Shown here: in pieces, positions 7,419 to 16,190 of the stretch
Layout: each line of letters opens with the position of its first letter
Position numbering within the stretch: the stretch's first letter is position 1
Assembly (NCBI RefSeq): GCF_000282195.1
Contig: NZ_AKJT01000025.1
Span: 149,327-213,326 of the forward strand
DNA length: 64,000 nt
DNA from: Pseudomonas sp. GM18
Lineage (GTDB): Bacteria; Pseudomonadota; Gammaproteobacteria; Pseudomonadales; Pseudomonadaceae
Direction: 5' to 3'
The notes under the pieces: model-generated
Seen by the model: the letters and a program-made list of their open reading frames with translations, nothing else
What the model was told of the DNA's origin: nothing
Databases searched by the model: none
Translations under genes and position numbers: made by a program

Positions 7419-8786
7419 ATGAACACACCTTCCCAAAACATGCTGAACCAGCTGTATGGCACGCATACCCACATAGACGAGGCCTCCATCGTCCCGCTCC
7501 TGCGTCAATACGCCGAACCCCTGCCGGAACTGAACTCACAAGCCTTTGGTGAAATGTTCGACCGCTACGCGGATGCCCGCGTGGTGATGATCGGTGAAGC
7601 CAGCCATGGCACCAGTGACTTCTATCGGACCCGGGCAGCGATTACCCAACGGCTGATCGAGCAGCACGGGTTCAATATCGTGGCCGTTGAAGCAGACTGG
7701 CCAGACGCGGGTCATGTGGACCGATATGCCCGGGGGCTGGCGCGCTCGGCCTGGGCACGACACATTTTCAGCCGGTTCCCGACCTGGATGTGGCGCAACA
7801 CCGATGTGAGAGCGTTCACCCATTGGCTGCATCGTTACAATCACAAACACGCGCCTGAAGATCGCGTCGAGTTTCGCGGTCTGGACGTTTACAGTTTGCG
7901 CAACTCCATCCACGAGGTGCTGAGCTATCTGGACCGTGCCGACCCGCCGCTGGCACACGAAGCACGGCGTCGCTATGGCTGCTTGACCCCGTGGCAGGAT
8001 GATCCTGCACTGTACGGCCGCTTTGTCGAACACGACGGCATAATGCCCTGCGAACATGCGGTGGTCGAACAGCTCAATGCCATGCTGGCCGAGCAACTGG
8101 CCGGGGCCATCAAGGATGATGAGGCGTTCTTCGATGCGACCCAGAACGCCCGGGTGATCCAGGCGGCGGAACAATATTACCGAGCGATTTATCGAGGTTC
8201 GACGACCTCCTGGAACCTGCGCGACAGGCACATGTTCGACACGTTACGTGCGTTGCTCGAACACCGCGGCCCTCAAGCCAAAGCTGTGGTGTGGGCGCAC
8301 AACTCCCATATCGGCAATGCAGCCGCCACGGAAATGGGCTGGAAGGGTCAGTTCAATATCGGTCAACTGTGCCGCAGTGCCTACGGGCGCGATGTGGTTC
8401 TGATCGGCATGAGCACCGACCGTGGCCAGGTGGCCGCGGCCAATGACTGGGATGGCGAGATGCTCATCAAGGACATCCGGCCGTCTCGGCCAGACAGTTG
8501 GGAGCGCCAGTTCCTCAACGCCGGTGTCCCGGCTTCATTGACCGACTGGCGGGACCCACAGCGAAAAGAGCTGCGCCGAGCCCTGTCCAAACCTCTGCTG
8601 GAGCGGGCCATCGGTGTGATCTATCGACCCGCAAGCGAGCGCAGCAGCCACTACTTCGAGTCAGTGCTGACCGAACAATTCGACGCCATGGTCTGGATTG
8701 AACAGACGCAGCCGGTAACAGCGTTGCCCCTGCCGAAAAGCCAGGCGCTGGAACCGGAAGACGAAACCTTTCCATTTGGCGTATGA
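7419..8786 (+). CDS. Erythromycin esterase-like (EreA/ChaN-fold) hydrolase
   Basis: 455 residues from the ATG at 7419, which has GGGGA eight bases upstream; an ATG at 7404 is in frame but lacks a site. The protein matches the erythromycin_esteras family over its length. Conserved metal or catalytic positions include E60 and H63 in MIGEASHGTSDFY, E91 in VAVEADWPDAGHVDRYARG, and H294/H297 in VVWAHNSHIGNA. Despite the name, chromosomal members in Pseudomonas are not known macrolide resistance enzymes and their substrate is unknown. Co-location with stress genes suggests a stress-linked hydrolase. It has its own start region after the usp terminator; I see no ANR box directly upstream. Confidence 0.88.
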   Translation: MNTPSQNMLNQLYGTHTHIDEASIVPLLRQYAEPLPELNSQAFGEMFDRYADARVVMIGEASHGTSDFYRTRAAITQRLIEQHGFNIVAVEADWPDAGHVDRYARGLARSAWARHIFSRFPTWMWRNTDVRAFTHWLHRYNHKHAPEDRVEFRGLDVYSLRNSIHEVLSYLDRADPPLAHEARRRYGCLTPWQDDPALYGRFVEHDGIMPCEHAVVEQLNAMLAEQLAGAIKDDEAFFDATQNARVIQAAEQYYRAIYRGSTTSWNLRDRHMFDTLRALLEHRGPQAKAVVWAHNSHIGNAAATEMGWKGQFNIGQLCRSAYGRDVVLIGMSTDRGQVAAANDWDGEMLIKDIRPSRPDSWERQFLNAGVPASLTDWRDPQRKELRRALSKPLLERAIGVIYRPASERSSHYFESVLTEQFDAMVWIEQTQPVTALPLPKSQALEPEDETFPFGV

Positions 8787-8820
8787 CAGGCATCAGACGG
8801 TGGTTGTCTGCGTGGGATGA

Positions 8821-9049
8821 CTACCGTCGCAAATACTTCTCGAACCAGTCGCCAGCCAGTCTGGCGACTTCTTCGAGGGTTCCTGCTTCTTCCCATCCAG
8901 TCGATCACCTTCACCAGTCGGCTGGAAAGCAGCGCCATATTGAAACGCAATTCCCGGGTTTGGTTGTCCAGGTATGAGTACCGGTCTGTCGTGTACTCCC
9001 GCGTCGAGCGACGGTCCGAGATCGCCTTATCGATGTTCATGGGGGGCAT
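8821..9049 (-). pseudogene. Frameshifted small gene remnant
   Basis: On the minus strand an ORF starts at 9049 (or at the ATG three codons in) and reads MNIDKAISDRRSTREY and later SSRLVKVIDW. At about 8900 the sense-looking frame shifts by one: the next frame reads EEAGTLEEVARLAGDWFEKYLRR and stops at 8821. Together the two parts would give a protein of about 75 residues. The first ORF instead runs on antisense into the preceding gene. The N-terminus faintly recalls nitroreductases, but the length does not fit and I cannot name the family. It separates the esterase-like gene from the deacetylase operon. The rest of the 8787-9204 gap holds only the upstream region of the deacetylase. Confidence 0.5.
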
Positions 9050-9204
9050 ACCTCAAAAGAGTGTCATATCCTTCATAAAGTGATCCGCCCACGAGGGCTT
9101 GCTGCATCAGATAGACGATGAACGCTCAATGCACACTGCAAGCGTCTGGCTTGCTCTCGCGACAGGCAACGCGCGTGAAAAACAGCTCGCGCAGGAGCGC
9201 TGCC

Positions 9205-10053
9205 ATGTGCGGGAAGATCATGGCGTGTATCGGTGGCAGCATCGCGTTCCGGCTTCTGATCCGCGTCATGCTGGCATGCGTCTGCGCACTGGCCTGGAGC
9301 GCGGACGGCGCCGCACAGAGCGCCGAGCCACGCGTCACGATCCTTGTTTACCACCGTTTCTCGGACACGGCGGACGACTCGATGACCGTACGCATGAGCA
9401 CCTTCGAAACCCAGTTGCGCTTCCTGCACGAGCACGGCTACCACATCGTGTCGCTGCGTGAGGTGGTCGACTGGCTGCGGGATCCCGATGCGACGTTGGC
9501 GTCGAAGCCGGTGGCTATCACCGTCGACGACGGGCATCGTTCAGTATTCGACAAACTGCTACCCGTCGTCCTGCGCGAGCGCTTTCCGGTCACCCTGTTT
9601 ATCTATCCATCGGCAATCTCGAACGCTTCCTATGCGCTGACGTGGGAGCAATTGCGCACCCTGAAACAGACCGGACTCATCGACATCCAGTCGCATACGT
9701 TCTGGCATCCCAATTTCAACGTCGAGCGCAGGCACCGTACGCCGGCGGACTTCCAGCAATTCGTCCGTACCCAACTGCAAAAATCACGTCAACGCATCGA
9801 GTCGCAAACCGGTGCGCAGGTCGACATGCTCGCGTGGCCGTTCGGTATCTATGACGACGAGTTGATCGCACTCGCCCGCGACGAGGGTTACGCAGTGGCC
9901 TTCACACTAGACGCGCGCAAGACCGACCGGCACGCGCGACTACTCGCCCTGCCGCGCTTTCTGATGAGTGATGCCTACGGCGCACGCGCGTTCGCGCAGC
10001 TGCTCGGCGAACCGAACACCCCGCCGACACCCGCAGTGGGGAACCTGCAATGA
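9205..10053 (+). CDS. Polysaccharide deacetylase (NodB/CE4 family), exported
   Basis: 282 residues from the ATG at 9205, which has CAGGAG eight bases upstream; longer starts lack a site. A hydrophobic signal segment (IAFRLLIRVMLACVCALAWS, cleavage near GAAQS) points to the periplasm. The NodB fold shows motif 1 as TVDDGHRS (general base and metal Asp), motif 2 as HTFWHPN (metal His pair) and a WPFGIYDDE segment for motif 3. CE4 enzymes remove N-acetyl groups from amino-sugar polymers such as chitin, PNAG or peptidoglycan. The next gene starts within its stop codon (ATGA), so the two are translationally coupled. Codon use (many CGC, GCG, ACG) looks unlike the flanking stress genes. Confidence 0.9.
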   Translation: MCGKIMACIGGSIAFRLLIRVMLACVCALAWSADGAAQSAEPRVTILVYHRFSDTADDSMTVRMSTFETQLRFLHEHGYHIVSLREVVDWLRDPDATLASKPVAITVDDGHRSVFDKLLPVVLRERFPVTLFIYPSAISNASYALTWEQLRTLKQTGLIDIQSHTFWHPNFNVERRHRTPADFQQFVRTQLQKSRQRIESQTGAQVDMLAWPFGIYDDELIALARDEGYAVAFTLDARKTDRHARLLALPRFLMSDAYGARAFAQLLGEPNTPPTPAVGNLQ

Positions 10054-11321
10054 CCTTCATCCGCGCATTGAGGCGCTATGCGATCCCGGCACTACTGGTC
10101 GTCACTGCCCTGCTGACCGGGCGAGGCGCGCTGGCCGTCACTGGTGTCGTACTCGACTCGAGCACGCAGAACCCGCTCGCCGACGCAATCATCACGACGT
10201 CGGCCGGCGTGATGCGTACCGACGAAAACGGGCGGTTCGAGACGGCTCAGGCGGTCGAGAGTGTCGCAGCCCGCGCCCCAGGGTATTTGCGCACCGAGGC
10301 CAAAGTGAGCGACGAAACGCCCGTGACGCTCGCGCTGACCCCGTTTCGCCCCAAAGCGGTCTATCTGTCGGTGTTCGGCGTGACCAGTTCGACCCTGCGC
10401 AACAACGTTGTCAGCCTTAGTGAAAACACCGAAATCAATGCATTGGTGATCGACGTCAAGGGTGACCGTGGCCTGACACCCTATCGCAGCGTGGCGCGCG
10501 AGACGATCGGCGCCGCGGCCCATCTGACCACACGGGCACCTCAGATGCGCGACTTTCCGGCGCTGCTTGCCAAGCTGCGCGCGCAACACCCGTACCTGAT
10601 CGCGCGCATCGTGGTGTTCAAGGACGATCCTTTTGCCAGCGCGCATCCAGAGTGGAGCGTGCACACCGCTGACGGCCAGCCGTGGCGGGATCTCGAAGAA
10701 CTGCAATGGATGGATCCGTTTTCGCACGAGGTCTGGCAGCACAATCTCGATATCGCCGAGGAGGCCGCGCAGATGGGTTTCGACGAGATCCAGTTCGACT
10801 ATGTGCGTTTTCCCGACAAGAGCGGGCTACGCTTTGCCCTCCCCAACAACCGCGCCAACCGGACCGCGGCGATCATCGGCTTTCTGCAGGCCGCACGCGC
10901 ACGGCTCGCCCCCTACAATGTATTCGTCTCCGCGGACATCTTCGGCTACGTCTGCTGGAATCAGGACGATACGGCAATCGGGCAACAAATCGAACTGCTG
11001 GGCGCGGAGCTCGACTACATTTCTCCGATGTTGTACCCGTCCGGTTTCACATGGGGGCTGCCGGGTTTTACCAACCCGACAGCCGACCCCGGCCAGATTG
11101 TCAGGCGTACCCTGGCAGAGGCGATGCAGCGCACCCATCTGCCGGGCGTGCGCTTTCGTCCCTGGTTGCAGGCCTTTCGCGACTATGCCTTCGATCGTCG
11201 CCCGTTTGACGAGGCCGCGATCAGTGCGCAGGTTAACGCCGCAGACGCCGCCGACACCGATGGATGGATGTTATGGAACCCACGCAATCACTACGAAGCC
11301 GCCGATCTGCCACACCGTTGA
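10050..11321 (+). CDS. Exported glycoside hydrolase-like protein (DUF4015 type) with carboxypeptidase-regulatory-like domain
   Basis: 423 residues, starting ATGA-coupled to the deacetylase. Residues 1-27 form a signal peptide ending GRGALA. Residues about 30-95 look like a CarboxypepD_reg beta-sandwich (GVVLDSSTQNPLADAIITTS and later DENGRFE). From about 105 a TIM-barrel domain of the putative-glycosidase DUF4015 class begins (KAVYLSVFGVTSSTL, then INALVIDVKGDRG). Its acidic strand motif DEIQFDYVRFPD is at about residues 245-256, and YISPMLYPSGFTWG follows. Family members are predicted, not proven, glycosidases. Next to a CE4 deacetylase this resembles the two halves of PgaB-type enzymes encoded separately; that comparison is mine. 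The next ORF overlaps its 3' end by up to 58 bases. Confidence 0.85.
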   Translation: MTFIRALRRYAIPALLVVTALLTGRGALAVTGVVLDSSTQNPLADAIITTSAGVMRTDENGRFETAQAVESVAARAPGYLRTEAKVSDETPVTLALTPFRPKAVYLSVFGVTSSTLRNNVVSLSENTEINALVIDVKGDRGLTPYRSVARETIGAAAHLTTRAPQMRDFPALLAKLRAQHPYLIARIVVFKDDPFASAHPEWSVHTADGQPWRDLEELQWMDPFSHEVWQHNLDIAEEAAQMGFDEIQFDYVRFPDKSGLRFALPNNRANRTAAIIGFLQAARARLAPYNVFVSADIFGYVCWNQDDTAIGQQIELLGAELDYISPMLYPSGFTWGLPGFTNPTADPGQIVRRTLAEAMQRTHLPGVRFRPWLQAFRDYAFDRRPFDEAAISAQVNAADAADTDGWMLWNPRNHYEAADLPHR

Positions 11322-13663
11322 TCGCTGTGCTGAAGCGCTGGGCGATGCTGCTTGGCCTGGCGATGGCGGCGCAAACTGCATGCGCCACCAATCTCGATGC
11401 GACGGCGCGCCTGCAAGCTGCACAGATCGTCGAAGGCCAGATTGCCGCCGGACGCGTTCCGGGGGCCGTTGTCCTGATCGGTGACTCCACGCAGGTGTTC
11501 TATCGCCAGGCCTTTGGACAACGCACAACGACGCCCCCCCGCGAGCCAATGACGCTGGACACCGAGTTCGATCTGGCATCGCTGACCAAGGTCATCGCGA
11601 CGACCACGGCAATCCTGCAACTGGCCGAAACGGGCCGCATCTACCTGGACGCACCCGTTGCGCGGTATTGGCCTGCCTTTGGGTCGTACGGCAAAGAGGC
11701 GGTGACGGTGCGTGACCTGCTTGCGCACACCTCCGGGCTGCGCCCAGGCTTGCCTTTGCGGCCAGCCCGTGCGGGCCGCAAAGGTGTGTTGAGCGCCATC
11801 GCGGCGCAGCGGCTGCGCAACGCACCGAGTGCCCAAGTCATTTACAGTGACCTGAATTTCGTGGTGCTCGGCGAGCTGGTCGAGCGCATCACCCACAGCC
11901 CGCTCGACGCCTATTGCCAGGCTCACATCTTCGGACCGCTGGGTATGCGCGACACGTTTTTTCTGCCGGATGCCCAGCAAGCAATGCGCAGTGCGCCGAC
12001 GATCGCCAACAAGGCTGGCACGCTGCGGGGGCACGTGCATGATCCGACGGCCCAATGGATGGACGGCGTCTCCGGCAACGCCGGGCTGTTTTCCACGGCG
12101 GACGATCTCGCGCGTTTCGCACAGATGGTGTTGAACCAGGGGCGCGCCGGCACTCGACAGATCCTGCGGCCTGCGAGCATCGCCGCCCTCGCGAGCGCCG
12201 CTTCGCCGCTCGACACCGTACCGTGGCGCGGCCTCGGCTGGGAACTGGCCGCACCGTTCGTGCCGAACCATGATCGTCTGCCGCCGATTGGCGTCATCGG
12301 CCATACCGGATACACCGGAACGGGGCTGTGGATTGATCTGGTGACACGCCAATTCATCGTCATCCTGAGCAACCGGGTGTATCCCGATGACAGCGGTGAC
12401 GCTCGCCCGCTTCGTGCGCAATTGCTTGCACTGATGGCAAGTCGCGCAGCACCTGCGAACGGCGCGCAAATCGGCCGGTTGCTGCCCTCGGCGTTGCCGG
12501 CGCTGCGTGCCGCCGATCACCTGCCCTCCTCGACGGGCCCGGTGCAGACAGGCATTGACGTGCTTGAGGAACAGCAATTTGCCCCGCTCGCCGGCATGCG
12601 CGTGGGCTTGATCACTAATCGCAGCGGATTCGACGCCAAAGGCCGACGCACAGTCGACGTCCTCGCACACGCGCCAGGTGTCAGGCTGGCGGCATTGTTC
12701 TCACCGGAGCATGGGCTGAACATCGACGTGGACGAACGGGTCGGCGACACCCTCGATCCGGCGACGGGCCTCACCGTGCACAGTCTCTATGGCGCAACGC
12801 AGCGCTTCCCGGCCGGTTCGCTCAAAGGGCTGGATGCGCTGATCTTCGACATTCAGGATGCCGGCGTGCGCTTCTTCACCTATGAGACGACACTCGGCTA
12901 CGCACTCGAAGCCGCAGCGGCGCAAGGCATTGCGCTGTTCGTACTGGACCGGCCCGACCCGCTCGGTGCGCAGCGCTTCGGCGGGCCGGTAATGGACAGT
13001 CGCCGCGAATCGTTTACGGGCTATTTCCCTGCACCGCTACAGCCCGGCATGACAGTCGGCGAGCTGGCGAGTCTATTCAACCGCAACAAGCACATTGGTG
13101 CGGATCTGCGCGTTGTGCCGATGCAGGGATACCGGCGCGCGATGACCTTTGCCGACACCGGGTTGGGCTGGGTGCCACTCTCGCCGAACCTGCGCACGCT
13201 ACCCCAGCTGGATCTGTACCCGGATATCGGCTTGCTCGAAGGGGCGAATCTGAGTGTGGGGCGCGGCACACCGCACCCGTTCGAGTGGGTCGGCGCGCCG
13301 TGGATCGACGCGACCCGGCTCGCAAACGCGCTGAACGCGTTTGACGTCGGCGCGCATTTCGAGCCGGTCGACTTCGTCCCCACCGAATCAAACTGGCATG
13401 GTCGGCTCTGTCATGGGGTGAGCATCACCCGCGTCTCAACGCCTGCGCAACGTCCGGTAGCCAGCCTGGGGCTGGCCCTGCTCGCCACCTTGCACACGCT
13501 TTATCCCCACGTACTCGACCTGGCGGCGACCCGTGATTCGATCGGTTCGCAAAGCGTGTGGCAGGCGATTCACGACGGCGCGACACCTGACGCGGCGCAG
13601 GCGCTCGACGCGGTGCCACTTGCACACTTTGCGCGGCTACGGCAGGAGAACTTGCTGTATTGA
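11264..13663 (+). CDS. AmiE-like serine hydrolase fused to NamZ/DUF1343 exo-muramidase domain
   Basis: 799 residues if the first ATG (11264) is used. Starts at 11273, or a TTG/GTG near 11318-11330 just before LKRWAMLLGLAMAAQTACA, would give a better-placed signal peptide. Domain 1 (about 45-395) is a class C beta-lactamase-fold serine hydrolase: S106-L-T-K109, YSDLNF, and HTGYTGTG near its end. Domain 2 (about 410-799) is DUF1343: VGLITNRSG, FSPEHG, FDIQDAGVRFFTYE, LDRPDPLG and EGANLSVGRGT. In Bacillus subtilis the separate proteins AmiE (MurNAc-L-Ala amidase, beta-lactamase fold) and NamZ (exo-N-acetylmuramidase) act together on peptidoglycan fragments; here both are in one chain. It is the third gene of the deacetylase operon. 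The exact activity is inferred. Confidence 0.88.
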   Translation: MDVMEPTQSLRSRRSATPLIAVLKRWAMLLGLAMAAQTACATNLDATARLQAAQIVEGQIAAGRVPGAVVLIGDSTQVFYRQAFGQRTTTPPREPMTLDTEFDLASLTKVIATTTAILQLAETGRIYLDAPVARYWPAFGSYGKEAVTVRDLLAHTSGLRPGLPLRPARAGRKGVLSAIAAQRLRNAPSAQVIYSDLNFVVLGELVERITHSPLDAYCQAHIFGPLGMRDTFFLPDAQQAMRSAPTIANKAGTLRGHVHDPTAQWMDGVSGNAGLFSTADDLARFAQMVLNQGRAGTRQILRPASIAALASAASPLDTVPWRGLGWELAAPFVPNHDRLPPIGVIGHTGYTGTGLWIDLVTRQFIVILSNRVYPDDSGDARPLRAQLLALMASRAAPANGAQIGRLLPSALPALRAADHLPSSTGPVQTGIDVLEEQQFAPLAGMRVGLITNRSGFDAKGRRTVDVLAHAPGVRLAALFSPEHGLNIDVDERVGDTLDPATGLTVHSLYGATQRFPAGSLKGLDALIFDIQDAGVRFFTYETTLGYALEAAAAQGIALFVLDRPDPLGAQRFGGPVMDSRRESFTGYFPAPLQPGMTVGELASLFNRNKHIGADLRVVPMQGYRRAMTFADTGLGWVPLSPNLRTLPQLDLYPDIGLLEGANLSVGRGTPHPFEWVGAPWIDATRLANALNAFDVGAHFEPVDFVPTESNWHGRLCHGVSITRVSTPAQRPVASLGLALLATLHTLYPHVLDLAATRDSIGSQSVWQAIHDGATPDAAQALDAVPLAHFARLRQENLLY

Positions 13664-13769
13664 CCTGCCCGGTAGCGCCCTGTGCGAGGGAGAAGCTGAA
13701 GCAGGCTATCTTTATTAAACGGGTTGGCCGTTGTCTTACCGATACGCGTTCCCACTCTGAGCCAAGGCC

Positions 13770-15596
13770 ATGAAAAAGAATGACCAGTGGAACCTGTCCT
13801 ACTTGGCGATCGCTTTTATCGTCATGGGCCTCATGCAGGTTTTCTTTGTCGAGCACCAGGCTGTGCAGCCCCTCCCCTACAGCCAGTTCATGCAACTGTT
13901 GAACGAGCAAAAAGTCAGTGACTTGCAGATCGACAAGGACCGGATCAGCGGCAAATTGGTGGAGCCCATCGATGGACGCGAGCGGTTCTCCACGGTGCGG
14001 GTCGATCCGGCGTTGGCGACCGAACTCTCCCAATCGGGCGTCGGTTTTACCGGGGTCAATGAAAACACCTTTATAAACAGCCTGTTGGGCTGGTTTTTGC
14101 CATTCATTCTGATCATGGTGTTCTGGAATTTCCTGTTTCGCGGGATAGCGGACAAACAAGGCCTTGGCGGGTTGATGAATGTCGGCAAGTCGCGGGCCAG
14201 GATCTTTGTCGAACGCGACACCGGGGTGACCTTCGCCGATGTCGCGGGCATTGACGAAGCCAAGGCCGAACTGGTGGAAATCGTCTCGTTCCTCAGGGAC
14301 AAGGCCCGATACGCACGCCTGGGCGCGCACATTCCCAAGGGCACCTTGCTGGTCGGCCCGCCAGGCACAGGCAAGACCCTGGTGGCCAAAGCCATCGCCG
14401 GTGAAGCCGGTGTGCCGTTTTTCTCGATTTCGGGGTCGGAGTTTGTCGAAATGTTCGTCGGGGTCGGTGCGGCCCGGGTCCGCGACCTGTTCGAACAGGC
14501 ACGCCAGGCGGCGCCCTGCATCATCTTCATCGATGAACTCGACGCGCTGGGCAAGATGCGTGGCGTCGGCGTGTTAGGCGGCAATGACGAGAAAGAACAG
14601 ACCCTCAACCAGTTACTGGCCGAACTGGACGGCTTCGATCCGCGTGAGGGCGTGGTATTGCTGGCTGCGACCAACCGGCCGGAGGTTCTCGACCCGGCGC
14701 TGTTGCGCGCCGGGCGCTTCGACCGGCAGATTGTGATCGACCGCCCCGATCGCAAAGGGCGGCAGTCGATTCTTAAGGTTCATCTGAAGAAAATCACCGT
14801 GGAACCAGGCCTCGATAGCGCACGTATCGCCGAAATCACCACCGGTTTCACCGGCGCCGACCTGGCCAACCTGGTGAACGAAGCGGCCATCGTCGCCACC
14901 CGTCGCGGCGCCGAGGCGGTCAGCCTGAACGACTTCACCGCCGCAGTGGAACGCCTTATCGCGGGGCTTGAACGCAAAAGCAGCCTGCTCGACCCCGACG
15001 AGCGCCGGGTGGTGGCCTATCACGAGATGGGGCATGCCCTGGCCGCCAGCAGCCTGCCGGCCATGGACCCGGTTCATAAAGTCTCGATCGTGCCCCGCGC
15101 CATCGGCTCGCTGGGCTATACCTTGCAGCGACCGACCGAGGATCATTTCCTGATCAGTTGCCAGACGCTCAAGGACCGGATTGTCGTGCTGATGGCCGGG
15201 CGCGCCGCCGAGGACCTTGTCTATGGCCAGATCTCCACCGGGGCCGCCGACGATCTGGGTCGCGCGACCGATATCGCCCGGCAACTGATCACCCGCTTCG
15301 GCATGAGCCCCGAGCTCGGCCAGTCGGTGCTGGAAAAGCAAACCCCAACGTACCTGGGAGATCGCATGGCCACGATGGGCGAAAAGGATTATTCGGAACA
15401 GACCGCTCGGGAAATCGACCTGGGTATTCGTGCCCTGCTCGATGAAGCCTACCAACGGGCCAAGGCGCTGCTCCAGAGTCGTCGGGCCGACCTGGACGAA
15501 GGTGCCCGCCTGTTGCTGGAAAAGGAAACCCTCACGCCCGAGGAGTTTCCACCGCTGATGCCATTCAAGCCCACCCCGGCATCACCAGCACCGTGA
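13770..15596 (+). CDS. ftsH: FtsH-type ATP-dependent zinc metalloprotease (extra, stress-island copy)
   Basis: 608 residues, a little shorter than the housekeeping FtsH (about 640). The order is TM1 (about 10-28), periplasmic FtsH_ext domain, TM2 (about 105-125), then AAA+. Walker A is GPPGTGKT near 196-203, Walker B is IIFIDELDA, and the second region of homology is [21 protein letters not shown]. The M41 protease has the zinc motif H418-E-M-G-H422. It degrades membrane and short-lived cytoplasmic proteins at the inner membrane. The start follows CCAAGG. Extra FtsH copies occur in transmissible stress-tolerance loci of Pseudomonas together with small Hsps, which fits this context. It is followed 55 bases later by a potassium channel gene in the same direction. 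Confidence 0.95.
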   Translation: MKKNDQWNLSYLAIAFIVMGLMQVFFVEHQAVQPLPYSQFMQLLNEQKVSDLQIDKDRISGKLVEPIDGRERFSTVRVDPALATELSQSGVGFTGVNENTFINSLLGWFLPFILIMVFWNFLFRGIADKQGLGGLMNVGKSRARIFVERDTGVTFADVAGIDEAKAELVEIVSFLRDKARYARLGAHIPKGTLLVGPPGTGKTLVAKAIAGEAGVPFFSISGSEFVEMFVGVGAARVRDLFEQARQAAPCIIFIDELDALGKMRGVGVLGGNDEKEQTLNQLLAELDGFDPREGVVLLAATNRPEVLDPALLRAGRFDRQIVIDRPDRKGRQSILKVHLKKITVEPGLDSARIAEITTGFTGADLANLVNEAAIVATRRGAEAVSLNDFTAAVERLIAGLERKSSLLDPDERRVVAYHEMGHALAASSLPAMDPVHKVSIVPRAIGSLGYTLQRPTEDHFLISCQTLKDRIVVLMAGRAAEDLVYGQISTGAADDLGRATDIARQLITRFGMSPELGQSVLEKQTPTYLGDRMATMGEKDYSEQTAREIDLGIRALLDEAYQRAKALLQSRRADLDEGARLLLEKETLTPEEFPPLMPFKPTPASPAP

Positions 15597-15651
15597 CGCT
15601 GCGATCAATCGCCCGCAGACGGCGCCCTGCCCTAATCGCTGAAGGCTCATC

Positions 15652-16077
15652 ATGTTCGCAGTCACGCTAATCAACACATTGGTGGTGGTCGTCACGGTGG
15701 TGATCCATTACGAATGCCTGCTGCGCCTGAACGATTGGTTGCCCAGGCTCAAACTCTGGAGCCGCTTTCGGATCGTCGCCGGGGTGTTCGGCGCGATGCT
15801 GGCCCATGCGATAGAAGTCTGGTGTTTCGCACTGGTCTATTACCTGCTGATCCGCTCCGGTGAATGGGGCAGCCTGAGCGGCAATTTCGATGGCTCGTAC
15901 CTGGACTGCGTGTACTTTTCCTTCACCACGTTCACGACCATCGGTTTCGGCGACATTTCACCCATGGGTAACCTCAAGTACCTGACCGGGTTGGAGGCAC
16001 TGACGGGGCTGGTGCTGATTTCCTGGACCGCCTCGTTTCTGTTTCTGGAGATGCAGAAATACTGGAGGAGCAAATAG
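15652..16077 (+). CDS. Small potassium-channel-type membrane protein
   Basis: 141 residues. A hydrophobic N-terminal helix (about 3-20), a second helix (about 43-68), a pore loop with the selectivity filter TTIGFGD (variant of TVGYGD) preceded by YFSFTTF, and a last helix (LEALTGLVLISWTASFLFLEM) are visible. It therefore looks like an Ion_trans_2 channel with one helix more than the two-TM minimum and no cytoplasmic RCK domain, so the gating ligand is unknown. The Phe in place of Tyr in the filter is common in bacterial homologues. It lies between ftsH and the FNR-type regulator, probably in one transcript with ftsH; a role in ion homeostasis under stress is inferred. Confidence 0.85.
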   Translation: MFAVTLINTLVVVVTVVIHYECLLRLNDWLPRLKLWSRFRIVAGVFGAMLAHAIEVWCFALVYYLLIRSGEWGSLSGNFDGSYLDCVYFSFTTFTTIGFGDISPMGNLKYLTGLEALTGLVLISWTASFLFLEMQKYWRSK

Positions 16078-16190
16078 CGCCCGGCTCAACAGGGGCAAGC
16101 CTTTTCCCGCTCATCGATTGAGCCTGTAAACGCCCGATTGAAACGGTGATCCGAACTATGCTTTAAGCTCTTGTCAGGGGGACGTTTGCA

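Noticed and set aside
7419..8786. Acquired macrolide-resistance gene
   Set aside because: Chromosomal codon use and stress-gene context; family membership alone does not indicate macrolide hydrolysis.
11291..12670. 459-codon minus-strand frame inside the AmiE-NamZ gene
   Set aside because: No domain or start signal; the plus strand has full catalytic motifs.
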